Assembly (NCBI RefSeq): GCF_028290025.1
Contig: NZ_JAQGKQ010000046.1
Coordinates: forward strand, 1 to 64,000
DNA length: 64,000 bases
Reading direction: 5' to 3'
Origin: Cypionkella sp.
GTDB taxonomy: Bacteria; Pseudomonadota; Alphaproteobacteria; Rhodobacterales; Rhodobacteraceae
Shown here: positions 9,290-18,586 of the stretch, piece by piece
Layout: every line of letters starts with the position of its first letter
How positions within the stretch are numbered: position 1 is the stretch's first letter
Program-made: the position numbers and the translations under genes
The notes under the pieces: generated by a model
The model's database searches: none
The model's input: only the letters and a program-made list of their open reading frames with translations
Told to the model about the DNA's origin: nothing

Positions 9290-9760
9290 CTATGCCCGAT
9301 GATACGGCCCACCGCCGAGAATCGTTGCGGCGCGGTACAACTGCTCCGCCAGCATCACCCGCACCAGCATATGCGGCCAGACCATGCGGCCGAAACTTAG
9401 GGAAAATCTCGCTTTTGCGCGCAACGAAGGATCAATCCCATCCGCGCCGCCGATCACAAAGGCCACATCCTGCCGCCCGCTATCGCGCCAGCTTGCCAGC
9501 ATTTCTGCGAACTCGGGTGACGATAAAACCTTGCCGCGCTCATCTAACGTCGCAATCAGCGCGCCAGCCGGAATAGCCCGCTCTAGCAACACAGCTTCCG
9601 CTGCCATGCCGAGGTTCTTCTTATCCTCGACCTCAAGCTCCGCCACCGGGCCGAGGCTTAACGCCCGCCCGGTGCGATCCAGCCGCATATAGTAGTCATC
9701 TACCAGATCACGCTCGGGTCCAGCCCTCAGCCGTCCCACCGCACAGACATGCAGCCGCAA
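9290..9760 (-). CDS. rlmH: 23S rRNA (pseudouridine1915-N3)-methyltransferase RlmH
   Basis: A 156-residue SPOUT-class methyltransferase that uses SAM to methylate pseudouridine 1915 in helix 69 of 23S rRNA on the assembled 70S ribosome. Recognised by the N-terminus MRLHVCAVGRL, LDERGKVLSS, the knot segment FVIGGADGID and the C-terminal SLSFGRMVWPHMLVRVMLAEQLYRA ending in PYHRA. The length matches the family. It lies 3 nt after rsfS, the usual pairing. Confidence 0.97.
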   Translation of the reverse strand: MRLHVCAVGRLRAGPERDLVDDYYMRLDRTGRALSLGPVAELEVEDKKNLGMAAEAVLLERAIPAGALIATLDERGKVLSSPEFAEMLASWRDSGRQDVAFVIGGADGIDPSLRAKARFSLSFGRMVWPHMLVRVMLAEQLYRAATILGGGPYHRA

Positions 9761-9763
9761 GGT

Positions 9764-10186
9764 TTACGCCCCGCGATGCGCGCTGCCCGGAAGCCACATC
9801 TTTTCAAGGTCATAGAACTCGCGCACTTCGGGGCGGAAGACGTGGACGATCACATCGCCCGCATCAATCAGCACCCAATCGCCGGTTTCCTTGCCCTCCA
9901 TCTTGGCCGACAAATGGAACTGCTCTTTCAAGCGATCCGCCAGCTTTTCGGAAATCGAGCCGACTTGCCGGGTGGAGCGACCCGAGCAAATAACCATGTA
10001 ATCGGCTACATCCGAACGCCCGCGCAGATCAATCTGCACGATCTCCTCGGCTTTATCGTCATTAACCGAGGCCAGCACGGAAGCCAGCAGATCTTCGGCG
10101 GTGTAATCGTCAGAGGCGCGGGTTGCGCGCGGGCCAACCGGAAGGCCGGTGGCGGGATCAGAGTGCGACAGGACAAAGTCCTCCAA
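9764..10186 (-). CDS. rsfS: Ribosomal silencing factor RsfS
   Basis: A 140-residue RsfS/Iojap protein that binds ribosomal protein L14 (uL14) and blocks 30S-50S joining when nutrients are short. The family core starts near DLLASVLASVNDDKAEEIVQIDLRG and continues with DYMVICSGRSTRQVGSI, KMEGKETGDWVLIDAGDVIVHVF and REFYDLEKMW. The start is uncertain. The given TTG (10186) lies inside a GGAGG sequence; no ATG is available upstream before the in-frame stop, and an in-frame GTG lies about 36 codons downstream, which would give a short 104-residue form. It heads the minus-strand run rsfS-rlmH-unknown-gpmI-envC-ctpA. Confidence 0.93.
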   Translation of the reverse strand: MEDFVLSHSDPATGLPVGPRATRASDDYTAEDLLASVLASVNDDKAEEIVQIDLRGRSDVADYMVICSGRSTRQVGSISEKLADRLKEQFHLSAKMEGKETGDWVLIDAGDVIVHVFRPEVREFYDLEKMWLPGSAHRGA

Positions 10187-10462
10187 ATAGCGCGCCGATG
10201 CGGCCCCGGCGCAGGGCCCCGAAACCGGGACAATGCCAGCCTATCATTGCAGGGCAACAATCTCAACGGCGGGGCAAGACGCGCGCATAACGGTCTGTGC
10301 AGCCATTCGCAAGGGGAATTTGCCTTTTTAGGCAGCGCGCCTGACCGAAAATTGAGCGTAAAGCTATGCGCTGGAAGCATGGGCGCACGGCTAATGCATA
10401 GCTACACATTCATGCTGCGACGCAGCATATTGCGGGCAGGGAGGGTAAACGGAGTAAACGCT

Positions 10463-10603
10463 ATGACAAGACTACTGAAACTACTGCCGCGACGCAAAAC
10501 GCGCCATGAGGCAGAACTTGAATATCTGAACGGCGCAGTCAGCATCTACGATCTGGAGTGCCGCGAACGCGAAATCCAAGCCGGAAGATTTGCGCACTAC
10601 TGA
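10463..10603 (+). CDS. Small DUF3563-like protein
   Basis: A 46-residue protein with a basic amphipathic N-terminus (MTRLLKLLPRRK) and the segment EYLNGAVSIYDLECREREIQ, which resembles the YL..S.DIYDLE.R.REI signature of the DUF3563 family of tiny proteobacterial proteins of unknown function. ATG 10463 is preceded by GGAG with an 8-nt spacer. It is a stand-alone gene divergent from rsfS. An 8-bp inverted repeat (AGCTATGC at 10362 and GCATAGCT at 10396) lies upstream and might be regulatory. Confidence 0.75.
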   Translation: MTRLLKLLPRRKTRHEAELEYLNGAVSIYDLECREREIQAGRFAHY

Positions 10604-10923
10604 TTGCGCGTCCACTAAGCTCGCGCCATGCTACCTTGCATCGGGGGCGATTCCGCCCCCGGATGCCGACAAGCCGCGTAACCTCGGCCATATATCCCTG
10701 AATGTGTTATGCCTCGACCCTTGCTTGCAAGGCGCGATAGGCGTATATCATCGGCATGATCCGGTTTTTTGACATTGCTGACCATGATCGCCTGCCGTGG
10801 CGGTTTTACGGGGCCACCCGCGCCATTCTAGCGCACGTCTGATCGGTTTGCCGGGCCCCCAGTTTTTGGGAAGTGCCCCGCCTCGTCTTTTCCCTTTTTT
10901 CCAATCCCGAGGATGAGCCAGCC
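10604..10923 (+). promoter_or_regulatory. leuC upstream region: hairpin, predicted promoter, about 175-nt leader
   Basis: A 320-base gap without a confident gene. A strong 12-bp stem with a one-base bulge (10638-10666, GGGGGCG/CGCCCCC) lacks a T-run. A possible sigma-70-type promoter is TTGCTT at 10721-10726, a 17-nt spacer and TATATC at 10744-10749; it would leave a leader of about 175 nt before leuC. The leader holds a 28-codon open frame (10756-10842) with only two or three Leu codons, so classical leucine attenuation is not obvious. A pyrimidine-rich tract (10887-10903) precedes the ribosome binding site. Confidence 0.4.
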
Positions 10924-12342
10924 ATGACCGCTCGCACGCTCTATGACAAAATCTGGGACGATCACGTCGTCCACCAAGCCGATGACGGCACCTGTCTGCT
11001 GTATATCGACCGCCATTTGGTGCATGAAGTGACCAGCCCACAAGCCTTTGAAGGTCTGCGGATGACCGGTCGAAAAGTGCGCAGTCCCGAAAAAACCATT
11101 GCTGTTCCAGACCATAACGTGCCGACGACTTTGGACCGCGCAAATGCTGCGACGATGACCGAAGACAGTCGGATTCAGGTGCAGGCTTTGGACCAGAACG
11201 CGAAGGATTTCGGTATCCATTACTATCCGGTATCGGATGTGCGCCAAGGCATCGTGCATATTGTTGGGCCTGAACAGGGTTGGACCCTGCCGGGGATGAC
11301 CGTGGTGTGTGGCGATTCGCATACCGCCACGCATGGCGCGTTTGGATCGTTGGCGCATGGTATCGGCACCTCGGAAGTCGAGCATGTGCTCGCGACGCAA
11401 ACGCTGATCCAGCGCAAGGGCAAGAACATGAAGGTGGAAATCACCGGATCATTGCGCCCCGGTGTGACTGCCAAAGATATTACGATGGCGGTGATTGGCG
11501 AAACCGGCACAGCTGGCGGCACCGGCTATGTCATTGAATACTGTGGCCAAGCCATCCGTGAGTTGTCGATGGAAGGCCGCATGACGGTCTGCAACATGGC
11601 GATTGAGGGCGGCGCGCGCGCTGGTCTGATCGCGCCGGACGAGAAAACCTACGCCTATTGCATGGGCCGCCCACACGCCCCGAAAGGTGAGGCTTGGGAG
11701 GCTGCGGTGGCTTATTGGAAAACGCTGTTCACCGATGAAGGCGCGTTTTTCGACAAGGTTGTGACGATCAAAGCAGAAGACATCGCACCCTTGGTAACAT
11801 GGGGCACTTCGCCCGAGGACGTGCTGCCGATCACTGCCGTGGTGCCCTCGCCTTCGGATTTCACTGGCGGCAAAGTTGAGGCTGTGCAGCGGGCTTTGGA
11901 CTATATGGGCCTCGTTCCCGGCCAAAAACTGTCGGATATCAAGATCGACACGGTGTTCATCGGGTCTTGCACCAATGGCCGGATTGAGGATTTGCGGGCC
12001 GCGGCGGCGATCCTGAAGGGGAAGAAGAAGAAAGACGGCATCCGCGCGATGGTTGTTCCGGGCTCTGGTTTGGTGCGGGCGCAGGCAGAGGCCGAGGGCT
12101 TGGCGCAAATCTTCATTGACGCGGGCTTTGAATGGCGTCTGGCGGGTTGCTCGATGTGCTTGGCGATGAACCCTGACCAGCTTGCGCCGGGTGAACGGTG
12201 TGCTGCCACCTCAAATCGCAACTTCGAGGGCCGTCAGGGCCGTGGCGGGCGCACCCATTTGCTGTCGCCCGGCATGGCAGCTGCCGCTGCAATCACGGGC
12301 CATCTGACCGACGTGCGCGAAATGATGGCGGAAATCGCATGA
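10924..12342 (+). CDS. leuC: 3-isopropylmalate dehydratase large subunit
   Basis: A 472-residue aconitase-family subunit that, with LeuD, isomerises 2- to 3-isopropylmalate in leucine biosynthesis. The [4Fe-4S] cluster ligands are visible in [13 protein letters not shown] and in [13 protein letters not shown]. Other signatures are [29 protein letters not shown] and the C-terminal [19 protein letters not shown]. The start is ATG 10924 with GAGGA upstream; an earlier in-frame codon at 10873 would add residues not found in the family. leuD follows 316 nt downstream with an opposite-strand gene between them, so the two subunits may be transcribed together but are not tightly coupled. Confidence 0.97.
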   Translation: MTARTLYDKIWDDHVVHQADDGTCLLYIDRHLVHEVTSPQAFEGLRMTGRKVRSPEKTIAVPDHNVPTTLDRANAATMTEDSRIQVQALDQNAKDFGIHYYPVSDVRQGIVHIVGPEQGWTLPGMTVVCGDSHTATHGAFGSLAHGIGTSEVEHVLATQTLIQRKGKNMKVEITGSLRPGVTAKDITMAVIGETGTAGGTGYVIEYCGQAIRELSMEGRMTVCNMAIEGGARAGLIAPDEKTYAYCMGRPHAPKGEAWEAAVAYWKTLFTDEGAFFDKVVTIKAEDIAPLVTWGTSPEDVLPITAVVPSPSDFTGGKVEAVQRALDYMGLVPGQKLSDIKIDTVFIGSCTNGRIEDLRAAAAILKGKKKKDGIRAMVVPGSGLVRAQAEAEGLAQIFIDAGFEWRLAGCSMCLAMNPDQLAPGERCAATSNRNFEGRQGRGGRTHLLSPGMAAAAAITGHLTDVREMMAEIA

Positions 12343-12353
12343 GCAGCGATAGC

Positions 12354-12569
12354 TTATTCCGGTTTGTGAACTTCGCTCGCCGATTTGAGGACCTCGTCCC
12401 CGTCTTGTTGCACGATGCGGTAGGCGGGTTCGGCTTTGCTCGCGTTTCGAGTGACTTCGGCACCTTTCAACGTCAGGGTGATCTTGCTGCGGTAGACCTC
12501 GGCGATCTTTCCCGTCGCGGTGCCTTTGCCCCACGCCCACGAGACCTTCGATCCTTTGCGAAACGTCAT
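12354..12569 (-). CDS. DUF2945 / HVA1-type TUDOR domain small protein
   Basis: A 71-residue protein that is almost entirely one small beta-barrel domain: [47 protein letters not shown]. This matches the hypervirulence-associated TUDOR (DUF2945, HVA1) family, whose function in bacteria is unknown; the fold suggests nucleic-acid or protein binding. ATG 12569 has AGGA about 9 nt upstream. Its placement antisense between leuC and leuD is odd, because its transcript would oppose any leuC-leuD read-through. Confidence 0.85.
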   Translation of the reverse strand: MTFRKGSKVSWAWGKGTATGKIAEVYRSKITLTLKGAEVTRNASKAEPAYRIVQQDGDEVLKSASEVHKPE

Positions 12570-12658
12570 GGCACCCGTCCTGTTTTGCCTGCGACAAACA
12601 ACTCAATTCCGGCTGCGGGGGTTCCTTGCGCCGCAGACTTCCAACCGAGGTAATTCCG

Positions 12659-13264
12659 ATGCAATCCTTTACAACCCTCACCGGGATCGCTGCACCGATG
12701 CAGTTGGTTAATATCGACACCGATATGATCATCCCAAAGCAGTTCCTGAAGACCATTAAGCGCTCGGGCCTTGGGGTGAACCTGTTTGACGAGATGCGCT
12801 ATAATCTCGACGGCAGCGAAATCGCAGATTTTGTGCTGAACCAGCCTGCCTATCGTCAGGCCGAGATCATCGTGGCGGGCGACAATTTCGGCTGCGGCTC
12901 CAGCCGTGAACATGCGCCTTGGGCTTTGCTGGATTTCGGCATTCGCTGCGTCATCAGCACCTCGTTCGCCGACATCTTCTATAACAACTGTTTCAAGAAC
13001 GGCATTCTGCCGATCGTGATGCCGCAGGAAGTGGTCGATGTGCTGATGGCGGATGCCCGCAAAGGGGCCAACGCGCGGCAGACCATTGATCTAGTCAGCC
13101 AGACCGTGACCACCTCGGATGGTCAGGTGTTTGGGTTTGAGGTTGACGCCCACCGCAAGCACTGTCTGATCAATGGTTTGGACGATATAGGGCTGACTTT
13201 GGAAAAAGCTGCCGCAATCGGTTCATTCGAGAAAAAGAACGCGGCGCTGCACCCTTGGGCCTGA
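12659..13264 (+). CDS. leuD: 3-isopropylmalate dehydratase small subunit
   Basis: A 201-residue swivel-domain subunit of isopropylmalate isomerase (partner of LeuC). Signatures are [23 protein letters not shown], the substrate-loop [18 protein letters not shown], and the [17 protein letters not shown] segment. ATG 12659 has GAGG 8 nt upstream; an extension of 11 codons (from 12626) is rejected because it lacks a ribosome binding site and runs through the Shine-Dalgarno sequence. A strong terminator follows the gene. Confidence 0.97.
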   Translation: MQSFTTLTGIAAPMQLVNIDTDMIIPKQFLKTIKRSGLGVNLFDEMRYNLDGSEIADFVLNQPAYRQAEIIVAGDNFGCGSSREHAPWALLDFGIRCVISTSFADIFYNNCFKNGILPIVMPQEVVDVLMADARKGANARQTIDLVSQTVTTSDGQVFGFEVDAHRKHCLINGLDDIGLTLEKAAAIGSFEKKNAALHPWA

Positions 13265-13288
13265 GTTTCTACAAACCACTACATATAG

Positions 13289-13313
13289 GGCCACCCTGCG
13301 GGGTGGCCTTTTT
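13289..13313 (+). terminator. Rho-independent terminator after leuD
   Basis: A perfect 8-bp stem GGCCACCC/GGGTGGCC with a TGCG loop is followed by five T residues. It lies 25 nt after the leuD stop. Confidence 0.9.
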
Positions 13314-13520
13314 GTTACCGCCAGTTTGATTCAATCCTGCAACACATTCACCACGGAATCGCCACACTGCTTACCGATCATTAACCCAACTGTTGCCGAC
13401 CATGCGGAAAGAAGGCAAGAATTGGGCAATATTGAGGCAACCCGCCTTAAAGTGCGGGATATCTTCGGAAACCTAGCTTGGCATAGTACCAAGCAGGACC
13501 GATTGAAGGGTGGCAGGGCA

Positions 13521-14360
13521 GTGGTTTCGCGGCTAACAGGCGCGATCGTTCGCATGATATTGGTGATGGTGCTGGTCGCCGCGCCTTCTGTGCTTTTGGT
13601 CGATGTGACGGCAGATGCCAAACAGATGGTGGCGCTTGTGGCGCTGTTCATCGGGCTTTTGACCTTTGTAGAATACAATGCGACCTACCCGAGTATGGTC
13701 GAATTCCGCGACGCGCCACCGTTCAATCGAGTGCGATTCTTGATGCTGCTGGCGACGGTCGTCTCGCTGTCCATGATCGCGCGCGGCAAGATCCGGCCCT
13801 CAACTTTGACCGACTTCACCGATGCCGTTGGCACGCTGATCGGCATGTCGATGGATTTTCCGTATAGCCCGGTGCGGCTGGCGACGCTGATGGTCGCCAA
13901 TGATGCCACGGTTGAGCAAATCGCCTCTGTGCGGACGGCAGCGGGCATGGCCTATCTGATCTCTCTGATCTCATTGTCAATTTTTGTGGTGCTCTTAAAG
14001 GCGGGGCGCTGGCCAAGCCGATCAAAAGCCTTCAACGTCTGGGTTAATTTGCCAACATTTGACCCAACAGCCGGGGCCGATGTGGTGACGCGGCTGACGA
14101 GAGACGCGCGCATTAACATTGCGTTAGGGTTTTTGCTGCCATTCTTGATTCCAGCGGTGGTGAAGATCGCGTCGACAGGGTTTGAGCCGTTGACGCTGAC
14201 TTCGCCACAAACCTTGATCTGGACGATGACGGCATGGGCTTTTCTACCCGCCAGCTTGTTCATGCGCGGCATTGCGATGGGACGCATTGCCGACATGATC
14301 ACCGAAACCCGCGCAGCAAATATGCTGGGCGAGGATGGCAAGCGCTATGCGCCTGCCTGA
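13521..14360 (+). CDS. Multi-pass membrane protein of unknown function
   Basis: About 279 residues with five or six hydrophobic segments: an N-terminal helix beginning ...GAIVRMILVMVLVAAPSVLLV, a second close behind (MVALVALFIGLLTF), one around FLMLLATVVSLSMIA, one at AYLISLISLSIFVVLL, and two in the last third (IALGFLLPFLIPAVV and LIWTMTAWAFLPASLFM). I do not recognise a named family. The start is uncertain: GTG 13521, preceded by GAAGGGTGGCAGGGCA, places the first helix close to the N-terminus, whereas an upstream ATG at 13326 would add 65 residues that look non-coding. It lies immediately upstream of, and probably co-transcribed with, a phosphatase-like gene. Confidence 0.7.
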   Translation: MVSRLTGAIVRMILVMVLVAAPSVLLVDVTADAKQMVALVALFIGLLTFVEYNATYPSMVEFRDAPPFNRVRFLMLLATVVSLSMIARGKIRPSTLTDFTDAVGTLIGMSMDFPYSPVRLATLMVANDATVEQIASVRTAAGMAYLISLISLSIFVVLLKAGRWPSRSKAFNVWVNLPTFDPTAGADVVTRLTRDARINIALGFLLPFLIPAVVKIASTGFEPLTLTSPQTLIWTMTAWAFLPASLFMRGIAMGRIADMITETRAANMLGEDGKRYAPA

Positions 14361-14383
14361 TATGGCTGTGCGCCTGGCCAACT

Positions 14384-15376
14384 ATGGCCGATCTGCGTGT
14401 TGCCACGTATAACATCGACCTATGGGCCAAAGGCCCTGGCTTGGCGCTGCAGTCTTTGCAACGTGGTGACAATCCGTCGCAACTTGCTGCCGTTCAGGTG
14501 ATCGTGGCACTGGATGCCGACGTGCTGCTGCTGACCGGCATTGACTATGATCTTCACGGCGACACGATTTCGGCGCTTGAAAAGCGGCTGGCCGAGGCGG
14601 GGGCTCCTTATCGCTACCGCCTGCCACTCCGGCCGAATACTGGCATTGCCACTGGCCTCGATCTCGATGGCAACGGTATTTTAGGCGAGCCGCGCGATGC
14701 CCAAGCCTATGGCCGCTGGGCCGGGGAGGGCGGTATGGCCATCCTGTCTCGGCTGCCGATTGATACCGCGCATATACGCGATTTTAGCGGTCTGCTATGG
14801 GCGGACCTGCCCGGCAACATGATGCCGCCTGACACGTCGGCGGCGCAACTTCTGTCCAGCACTGGCGCTTATGAGGTGCCCATCACCATGCCTGATGGCT
14901 CCAGCCTGAGGTTGCTCGCCTACTACGCAAGCCCGCCGATTTTTGATGGACCGGAGGATCGCAACGGTCGGCGCAACCACGACGAAACCGCCTTTTGGCT
15001 GCGGTTGTTGGCGGGCGATTTAGCCTTCAAGCCGCCTGAGCCACCCTTCGTCATTCTCGGCCAAAGCAACCTTGATCCTGCCGATGGTGGCGGTCGCAAG
15101 CAGGCGATCACTGCACTCCTGCGCCATTCGGCCCTGCAAGACCCAGCCCCTCGCGGACAGTCAACGCGTCACGATCCGGGCCAATCGGGCGATCCAGCGC
15201 TGGATACCGCGCTTTACCCCAAAATCGGCGGCCTACGGGTAGAGGTGATTTTGCCATCGAAAGACCTGCATGTCAGCGGGGCGGGGGTGGTGTGGCCGCC
15301 TGATGCCGACCCCACCGCCGTCACGCTGACCGCTGCTTCACGCCATCACCCGCTCTGGGTTGATCTCGCGCCCTAA
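14384..15376 (+). CDS. Endonuclease/exonuclease/phosphatase-family protein, altered active site
   Basis: About 330 residues of the EEP (DNase I-like) fold, recognised by RVATYNIDLWAKGPG at the N-terminus, the central GEGGMAILSRLPI, VILGQSNLDPADGGGRKQAI and a C-terminal ASRHHPLWVDLAP. In catalytic members the third motif is GDxN; here Gln replaces the Asp (GQSN). The first ATG is 14384, but a hydrophobic stretch ending in TMADL lies directly upstream in frame (from about 14345), like a signal peptide. A non-ATG start such as CTG 14357, overlapping the stop of the previous gene, is possible. The 3' end overlaps the convergent epimerase gene by 39 nt. Confidence 0.75.
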   Translation: MADLRVATYNIDLWAKGPGLALQSLQRGDNPSQLAAVQVIVALDADVLLLTGIDYDLHGDTISALEKRLAEAGAPYRYRLPLRPNTGIATGLDLDGNGILGEPRDAQAYGRWAGEGGMAILSRLPIDTAHIRDFSGLLWADLPGNMMPPDTSAAQLLSSTGAYEVPITMPDGSSLRLLAYYASPPIFDGPEDRNGRRNHDETAFWLRLLAGDLAFKPPEPPFVILGQSNLDPADGGGRKQAITALLRHSALQDPAPRGQSTRHDPGQSGDPALDTALYPKIGGLRVEVILPSKDLHVSGAGVVWPPDADPTAVTLTAASRHHPLWVDLAP

Positions 15377-16228
15377 CCCCGCCACTCGCAGCTGGGCAGC
15401 GGCAACTTCTGCAAGCTTGGTGACTTGGAAATGCGGCGACACTGATTTCAGCGTTGTGCCGTCCAAGCAATGCGGCAGATCGTATAGATAACGCATCTCA
15501 CGCATTTCTCGCGCCAGTTCCCAGAACGGTGCAGCCAAGCCGAGAATCCACCAAGGAAACCTGCCCAAACGAAAGCTCTGCCCGGTTTGCTGCTGAAAGC
15601 TGTCGGCCAGCTCTTGCATAGTGAACGTCAACCCGGCGAACGGAATATCTGCAAACCGGGTCAACGAGCCGCGAATTTCGGCCAGAGCCACCGCTGCGCG
15701 CGCCATATCCGGCAGATAAGCATAGGCGCGCGGCACGTTTGGATCACCAAAGGCTACAATTTTTCGCTTGGCCAAGCTGCGTAGCGCAATGCCCATGCCC
15801 TGCGTCTTGCCAGCGGCGTCAATGAAATCGCCACCGCGCAGCAGGATCACTGGTAAACCGCTGGCACGGTATTCTGCCTCCATTTGCACCCCCACAGCGC
15901 CTTTTCGTGTGTTGGGCTTTTGCGGCGTCGATGGCCCCCAAGGCCGAGCGCGCGTTCCGTAATTATAAACACTCCCCGGAACGATCAGCGTGGCACCACT
16001 GGCCCGCGCCGCTGCAATCGCCTGCGCGGTGATCTCGGGCACCAACCGCGCCCAATCGTGATACATTGGCGGGTTCATCGCATTAACGATCACATCCGCA
16101 CCCTGCGCGGCCTGCACCATATCAGTGCCGCGCTGATAGCGCCGCACTTCCCAGCCCGCCGCCGCAAAAGCTTTTGCCGTATGCGAGCCAAACAGCCCGG
16201 ACGCCCCTGCTACCAAAACCACTGCCAT
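15338..16228 (-). CDS. NAD(P)-dependent epimerase/NmrA-like protein
   Basis: A 296-residue Rossmann-fold protein of the extended/atypical SDR group. The dinucleotide-binding motif GASGLFG is near the N-terminus (MAVVLVAGASGLFGSHTA), followed by NAMNPPMYHDW, a possible active-site YNYGTRARPW and ILLRGGDFID. The C-terminal part (FRLGRFPWWILGLAAPFWELAREMRE) is typical of NAD-dependent epimerase/dehydratase proteins beside LysR regulators. The substrate is unknown. The second ATG (16228) is chosen because AGGAG lies 7 nt before it and almost touches the first ATG (16234). It is divergent from a LysR gene, 89 nt away, which probably controls it. Confidence 0.85.
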   Translation of the reverse strand: MAVVLVAGASGLFGSHTAKAFAAAGWEVRRYQRGTDMVQAAQGADVIVNAMNPPMYHDWARLVPEITAQAIAAARASGATLIVPGSVYNYGTRARPWGPSTPQKPNTRKGAVGVQMEAEYRASGLPVILLRGGDFIDAAGKTQGMGIALRSLAKRKIVAFGDPNVPRAYAYLPDMARAAVALAEIRGSLTRFADIPFAGLTFTMQELADSFQQQTGQSFRLGRFPWWILGLAAPFWELAREMREMRYLYDLPHCLDGTTLKSVSPHFQVTKLAEVAAAQLRVAGLGREINPERVMA

Positions 16229-16317
16229 TTTCATTCTCCTATGTTCCGAGGTGAAATTAGCAGCCCGACGCCATTCATAACATTGGCAACCATCGCAGAT
16301 GTGGTATTCAGATATGT

Positions 16318-17223
16318 ATGGACGATCTCGACTGGACCCTTACGCGTTCCTTTCTCGCCGTGGCCGAAACCGGTTCGCTTTCGGCGGCGGCACGGCAATT
16401 GGGGCTAAGCCAACCTACATTGGGCCGTCATATCGCCGATCTTGAATTGGCGCTGGGGCTGCCGTTGTTCACCCGTCAACCACGCGGCTTGGCTCCTACA
16501 GCAGAGGCGGCTGCCCTGATCCCACATGCCCGCGCCATGCGCGAAGCGGCGGCCAAGCTGGCTTTGGCGGTGGCGGGTCGCGATGCTCGCCTGCAAGGGC
16601 CGGTGCGGATTACCGCCAGCCGCATCGTCTCGCAATATCTGTTGCCGCCGATGCTGGCCGAGTTGCGCCGCGATGAGCCGGGCATTGAGATTGAACTGGT
16701 CCCGACCGACGCTTCCGACAATCTGCTGTTCCGCGAGGCGGATATCGCGCTGCGGATGTATCGTCCAACGCAACCCGATCTGATCACAGCACATCTCTGC
16801 GATATCCCGATGGCGATGTATGCCGCGCATTGCTATCTTGCCCGCCGCCCCGATCCGATCACAGCCGAGACGGTGCTGAACCATGAGTTCGTCGGCTTTG
16901 ACCGATCAGATTTGATGCTTCGGATGATGGCGGCGCAGGGTTTTAACGCTCGGCGGGAAGATTTTCCGACACGCTGCGATGATCAGATCGTGTATTGGTC
17001 GCTGATCCGTGCTGGGCTTGGTTTGGGCGGAATGCAGACGATCATCGGCGACGCAGATTCAGCGGTCACCCGCGTAGCGCCATTTCTGCAGCTAGCGCCT
17101 TTGCCGATTTGGCTGACCGCACCCGAGGCTTTGCGCCACACACCGCGAATTAGGCGGGTGTTTGACCTGCTAAGCACCCATTTCCGGGCGCTGAAGCTTG
17201 ACCCTGCCCCCCCCATTGGCTAG
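16318..17223 (+). CDS. LysR-family transcriptional regulator
   Basis: A 301-residue regulator with an N-terminal winged HTH (about residues 5-62: LTRSFLAVAETGSLSAAARQLGLSQPTLGRHI) and a C-terminal periplasmic-binding-protein-like effector domain (about 90-295, starting PVRITASRIVSQYLLPPML). The effector is unknown. It is transcribed away from the neighbouring epimerase gene, the usual arrangement for LysR regulators and their target. Its start ATG 16318 has no strong Shine-Dalgarno sequence. leuB begins 33 nt after its stop. Confidence 0.93.
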   Translation: MDDLDWTLTRSFLAVAETGSLSAAARQLGLSQPTLGRHIADLELALGLPLFTRQPRGLAPTAEAAALIPHARAMREAAAKLALAVAGRDARLQGPVRITASRIVSQYLLPPMLAELRRDEPGIEIELVPTDASDNLLFREADIALRMYRPTQPDLITAHLCDIPMAMYAAHCYLARRPDPITAETVLNHEFVGFDRSDLMLRMMAAQGFNARREDFPTRCDDQIVYWSLIRAGLGLGGMQTIIGDADSAVTRVAPFLQLAPLPIWLTAPEALRHTPRIRRVFDLLSTHFRALKLDPAPPIG

Positions 17224-17256
17224 GCCAACCGCAACCCTTTCCACACGGAGCCTGAC

Positions 17257-18363
17257 ATGGCCAATCCTTCCCTGCTTATCCTCGCCGGCGACGGCATCGG
17301 TCCTGAAGTGATGGACGAGGTCAAAAAGATCATCACGTGGTTCGACGCCCAAGGCATCGTCAGCTTTGATGTGTCGGAAGGTCTGGTTGGTGGCTGTTCC
17401 TATGACGCCCACGGCACCCCGCTCACCGATGAAACCATGGCCCGTGCGCTAGAGGCTGATGCGGTGCTGCTCGGTGCCGTTGGTGGCCCGAAATACGACA
17501 AGCTCGATTTCAGCGTGAAGCCAGAGCGTGGCCTGCTGCGTCTGCGCAAAGAGATGGATCTGTTTTCCAACCTGCGCCCGGCGCAATGCTTTGACGCGCT
17601 TGCCGATTTCTCTAGCCTGAAGCGCGAAGTTGTTGCGGGCCTTGATATCGTGATCGTGCGCGAACTGACGAGCGGCGTCTATTTCGGTGAGCCTCGCGGC
17701 ATTTTCGTCGAAGGCAATGAGCGTGTTGGCATCAACACCCAACGCTACACCGAGTCCGAGATCGCCCGCGTTGCGCGCTCGGCATTTGAGTTGGCCCGCA
17801 AACGCAGCAACAAGGTCTGCTCGATGGAGAAGGCCAATGTAATGGAGTCGGGTATCCTGTGGCGCGAAGTGGTGCAGGAAATCCACGACAAAGAATATCC
17901 CGATGTCGCACTCACCCATATGTATGCCGACAATGGCGCGATGCAGCTGTGTCGCTGGCCTAAGCAATTTGACGTCATCGTCACCGACAACCTGTTCGGT
18001 GATATTCTGTCCGATATGGCCGCGATGTTGACCGGATCCTTGGGCATGTTGCCGTCAGCAAGCCTTGGTCTGCCGATGGAAAATGGCCGTCCGAAGGCGT
18101 TGTATGAGCCGGTGCATGGCTCGGCCCCGGATATCACCGGGATGGGCAAAGCCAATCCAATCGCATGCATCTTAAGCTTTGCTATGGCGTTGCGCTATTC
18201 CTTCAGTTTGGGCGATGAAGCCAGCCGCGTTGAGAAGGCGGTCGAAAAGGTGCTGGCTGACGGCGTGCGCACCGCTGATCTGATGGGCCCAGAGGGCGGC
18301 TCGCCAGTATCGACCGGCCAGATGGGTGATGCGATCATTGCGGCAATGCAAGCGAGCCTTTAG
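17257..18363 (+). CDS. leuB: 3-isopropylmalate dehydrogenase
   Basis: A 368-residue cytoplasmic NAD+-dependent oxidative decarboxylase making 4-methyl-2-oxopentanoate in leucine biosynthesis. Family signatures include [45 protein letters not shown], the metal-binding [28 protein letters not shown] and [13 protein letters not shown] 17257 has CGGAG 6 nt upstream. It is separated from leuCD by about 4 kb of unrelated genes. Confidence 0.97.
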   Translation: MANPSLLILAGDGIGPEVMDEVKKIITWFDAQGIVSFDVSEGLVGGCSYDAHGTPLTDETMARALEADAVLLGAVGGPKYDKLDFSVKPERGLLRLRKEMDLFSNLRPAQCFDALADFSSLKREVVAGLDIVIVRELTSGVYFGEPRGIFVEGNERVGINTQRYTESEIARVARSAFELARKRSNKVCSMEKANVMESGILWREVVQEIHDKEYPDVALTHMYADNGAMQLCRWPKQFDVIVTDNLFGDILSDMAAMLTGSLGMLPSASLGLPMENGRPKALYEPVHGSAPDITGMGKANPIACILSFAMALRYSFSLGDEASRVEKAVEKVLADGVRTADLMGPEGGSPVSTGQMGDAIIAAMQASL

Positions 18364-18508
18364 GCGTATTGGCTGCATCGCCTTGCGCACGAACAGCGAC
18401 CTTGGGTGCGTTGCGTCCATGGTCGTCTATGCTTATTTTTTTTAGGTCGGGCTTAATCGTGCGGCTGATGCCACTATTGCCGGAAAAATCGGGCTTATGG
18501 TGACCGGC

Positions 18509-18574
18509 GTGCGGCTTGTCACTTGAAACTGCGAGAGCAAAGCCTGACAGCATAGCGCACCGCACAAGCCGCAC
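18509..18574. repeat. 11-bp inverted repeat before the DMT transporter
   Basis: Perfect arms GTGCGGCTTGT (18509-18519) and ACAAGCCGCAC (18564-18574) flank 44 nt and end 12 nt before the transporter start. They could form an RNA hairpin that hides the ribosome binding region, or act as a DNA operator. Confidence 0.5.
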
Positions 18575-18586
18575 TCTTTCGCCCGG

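Noticed and set aside
9749-10462. Long plus-strand extension of the DUF3563 gene
   Set aside because: It runs antisense through rsfS and lacks a ribosome binding site; ATG 10463 has one and gives the full family length.
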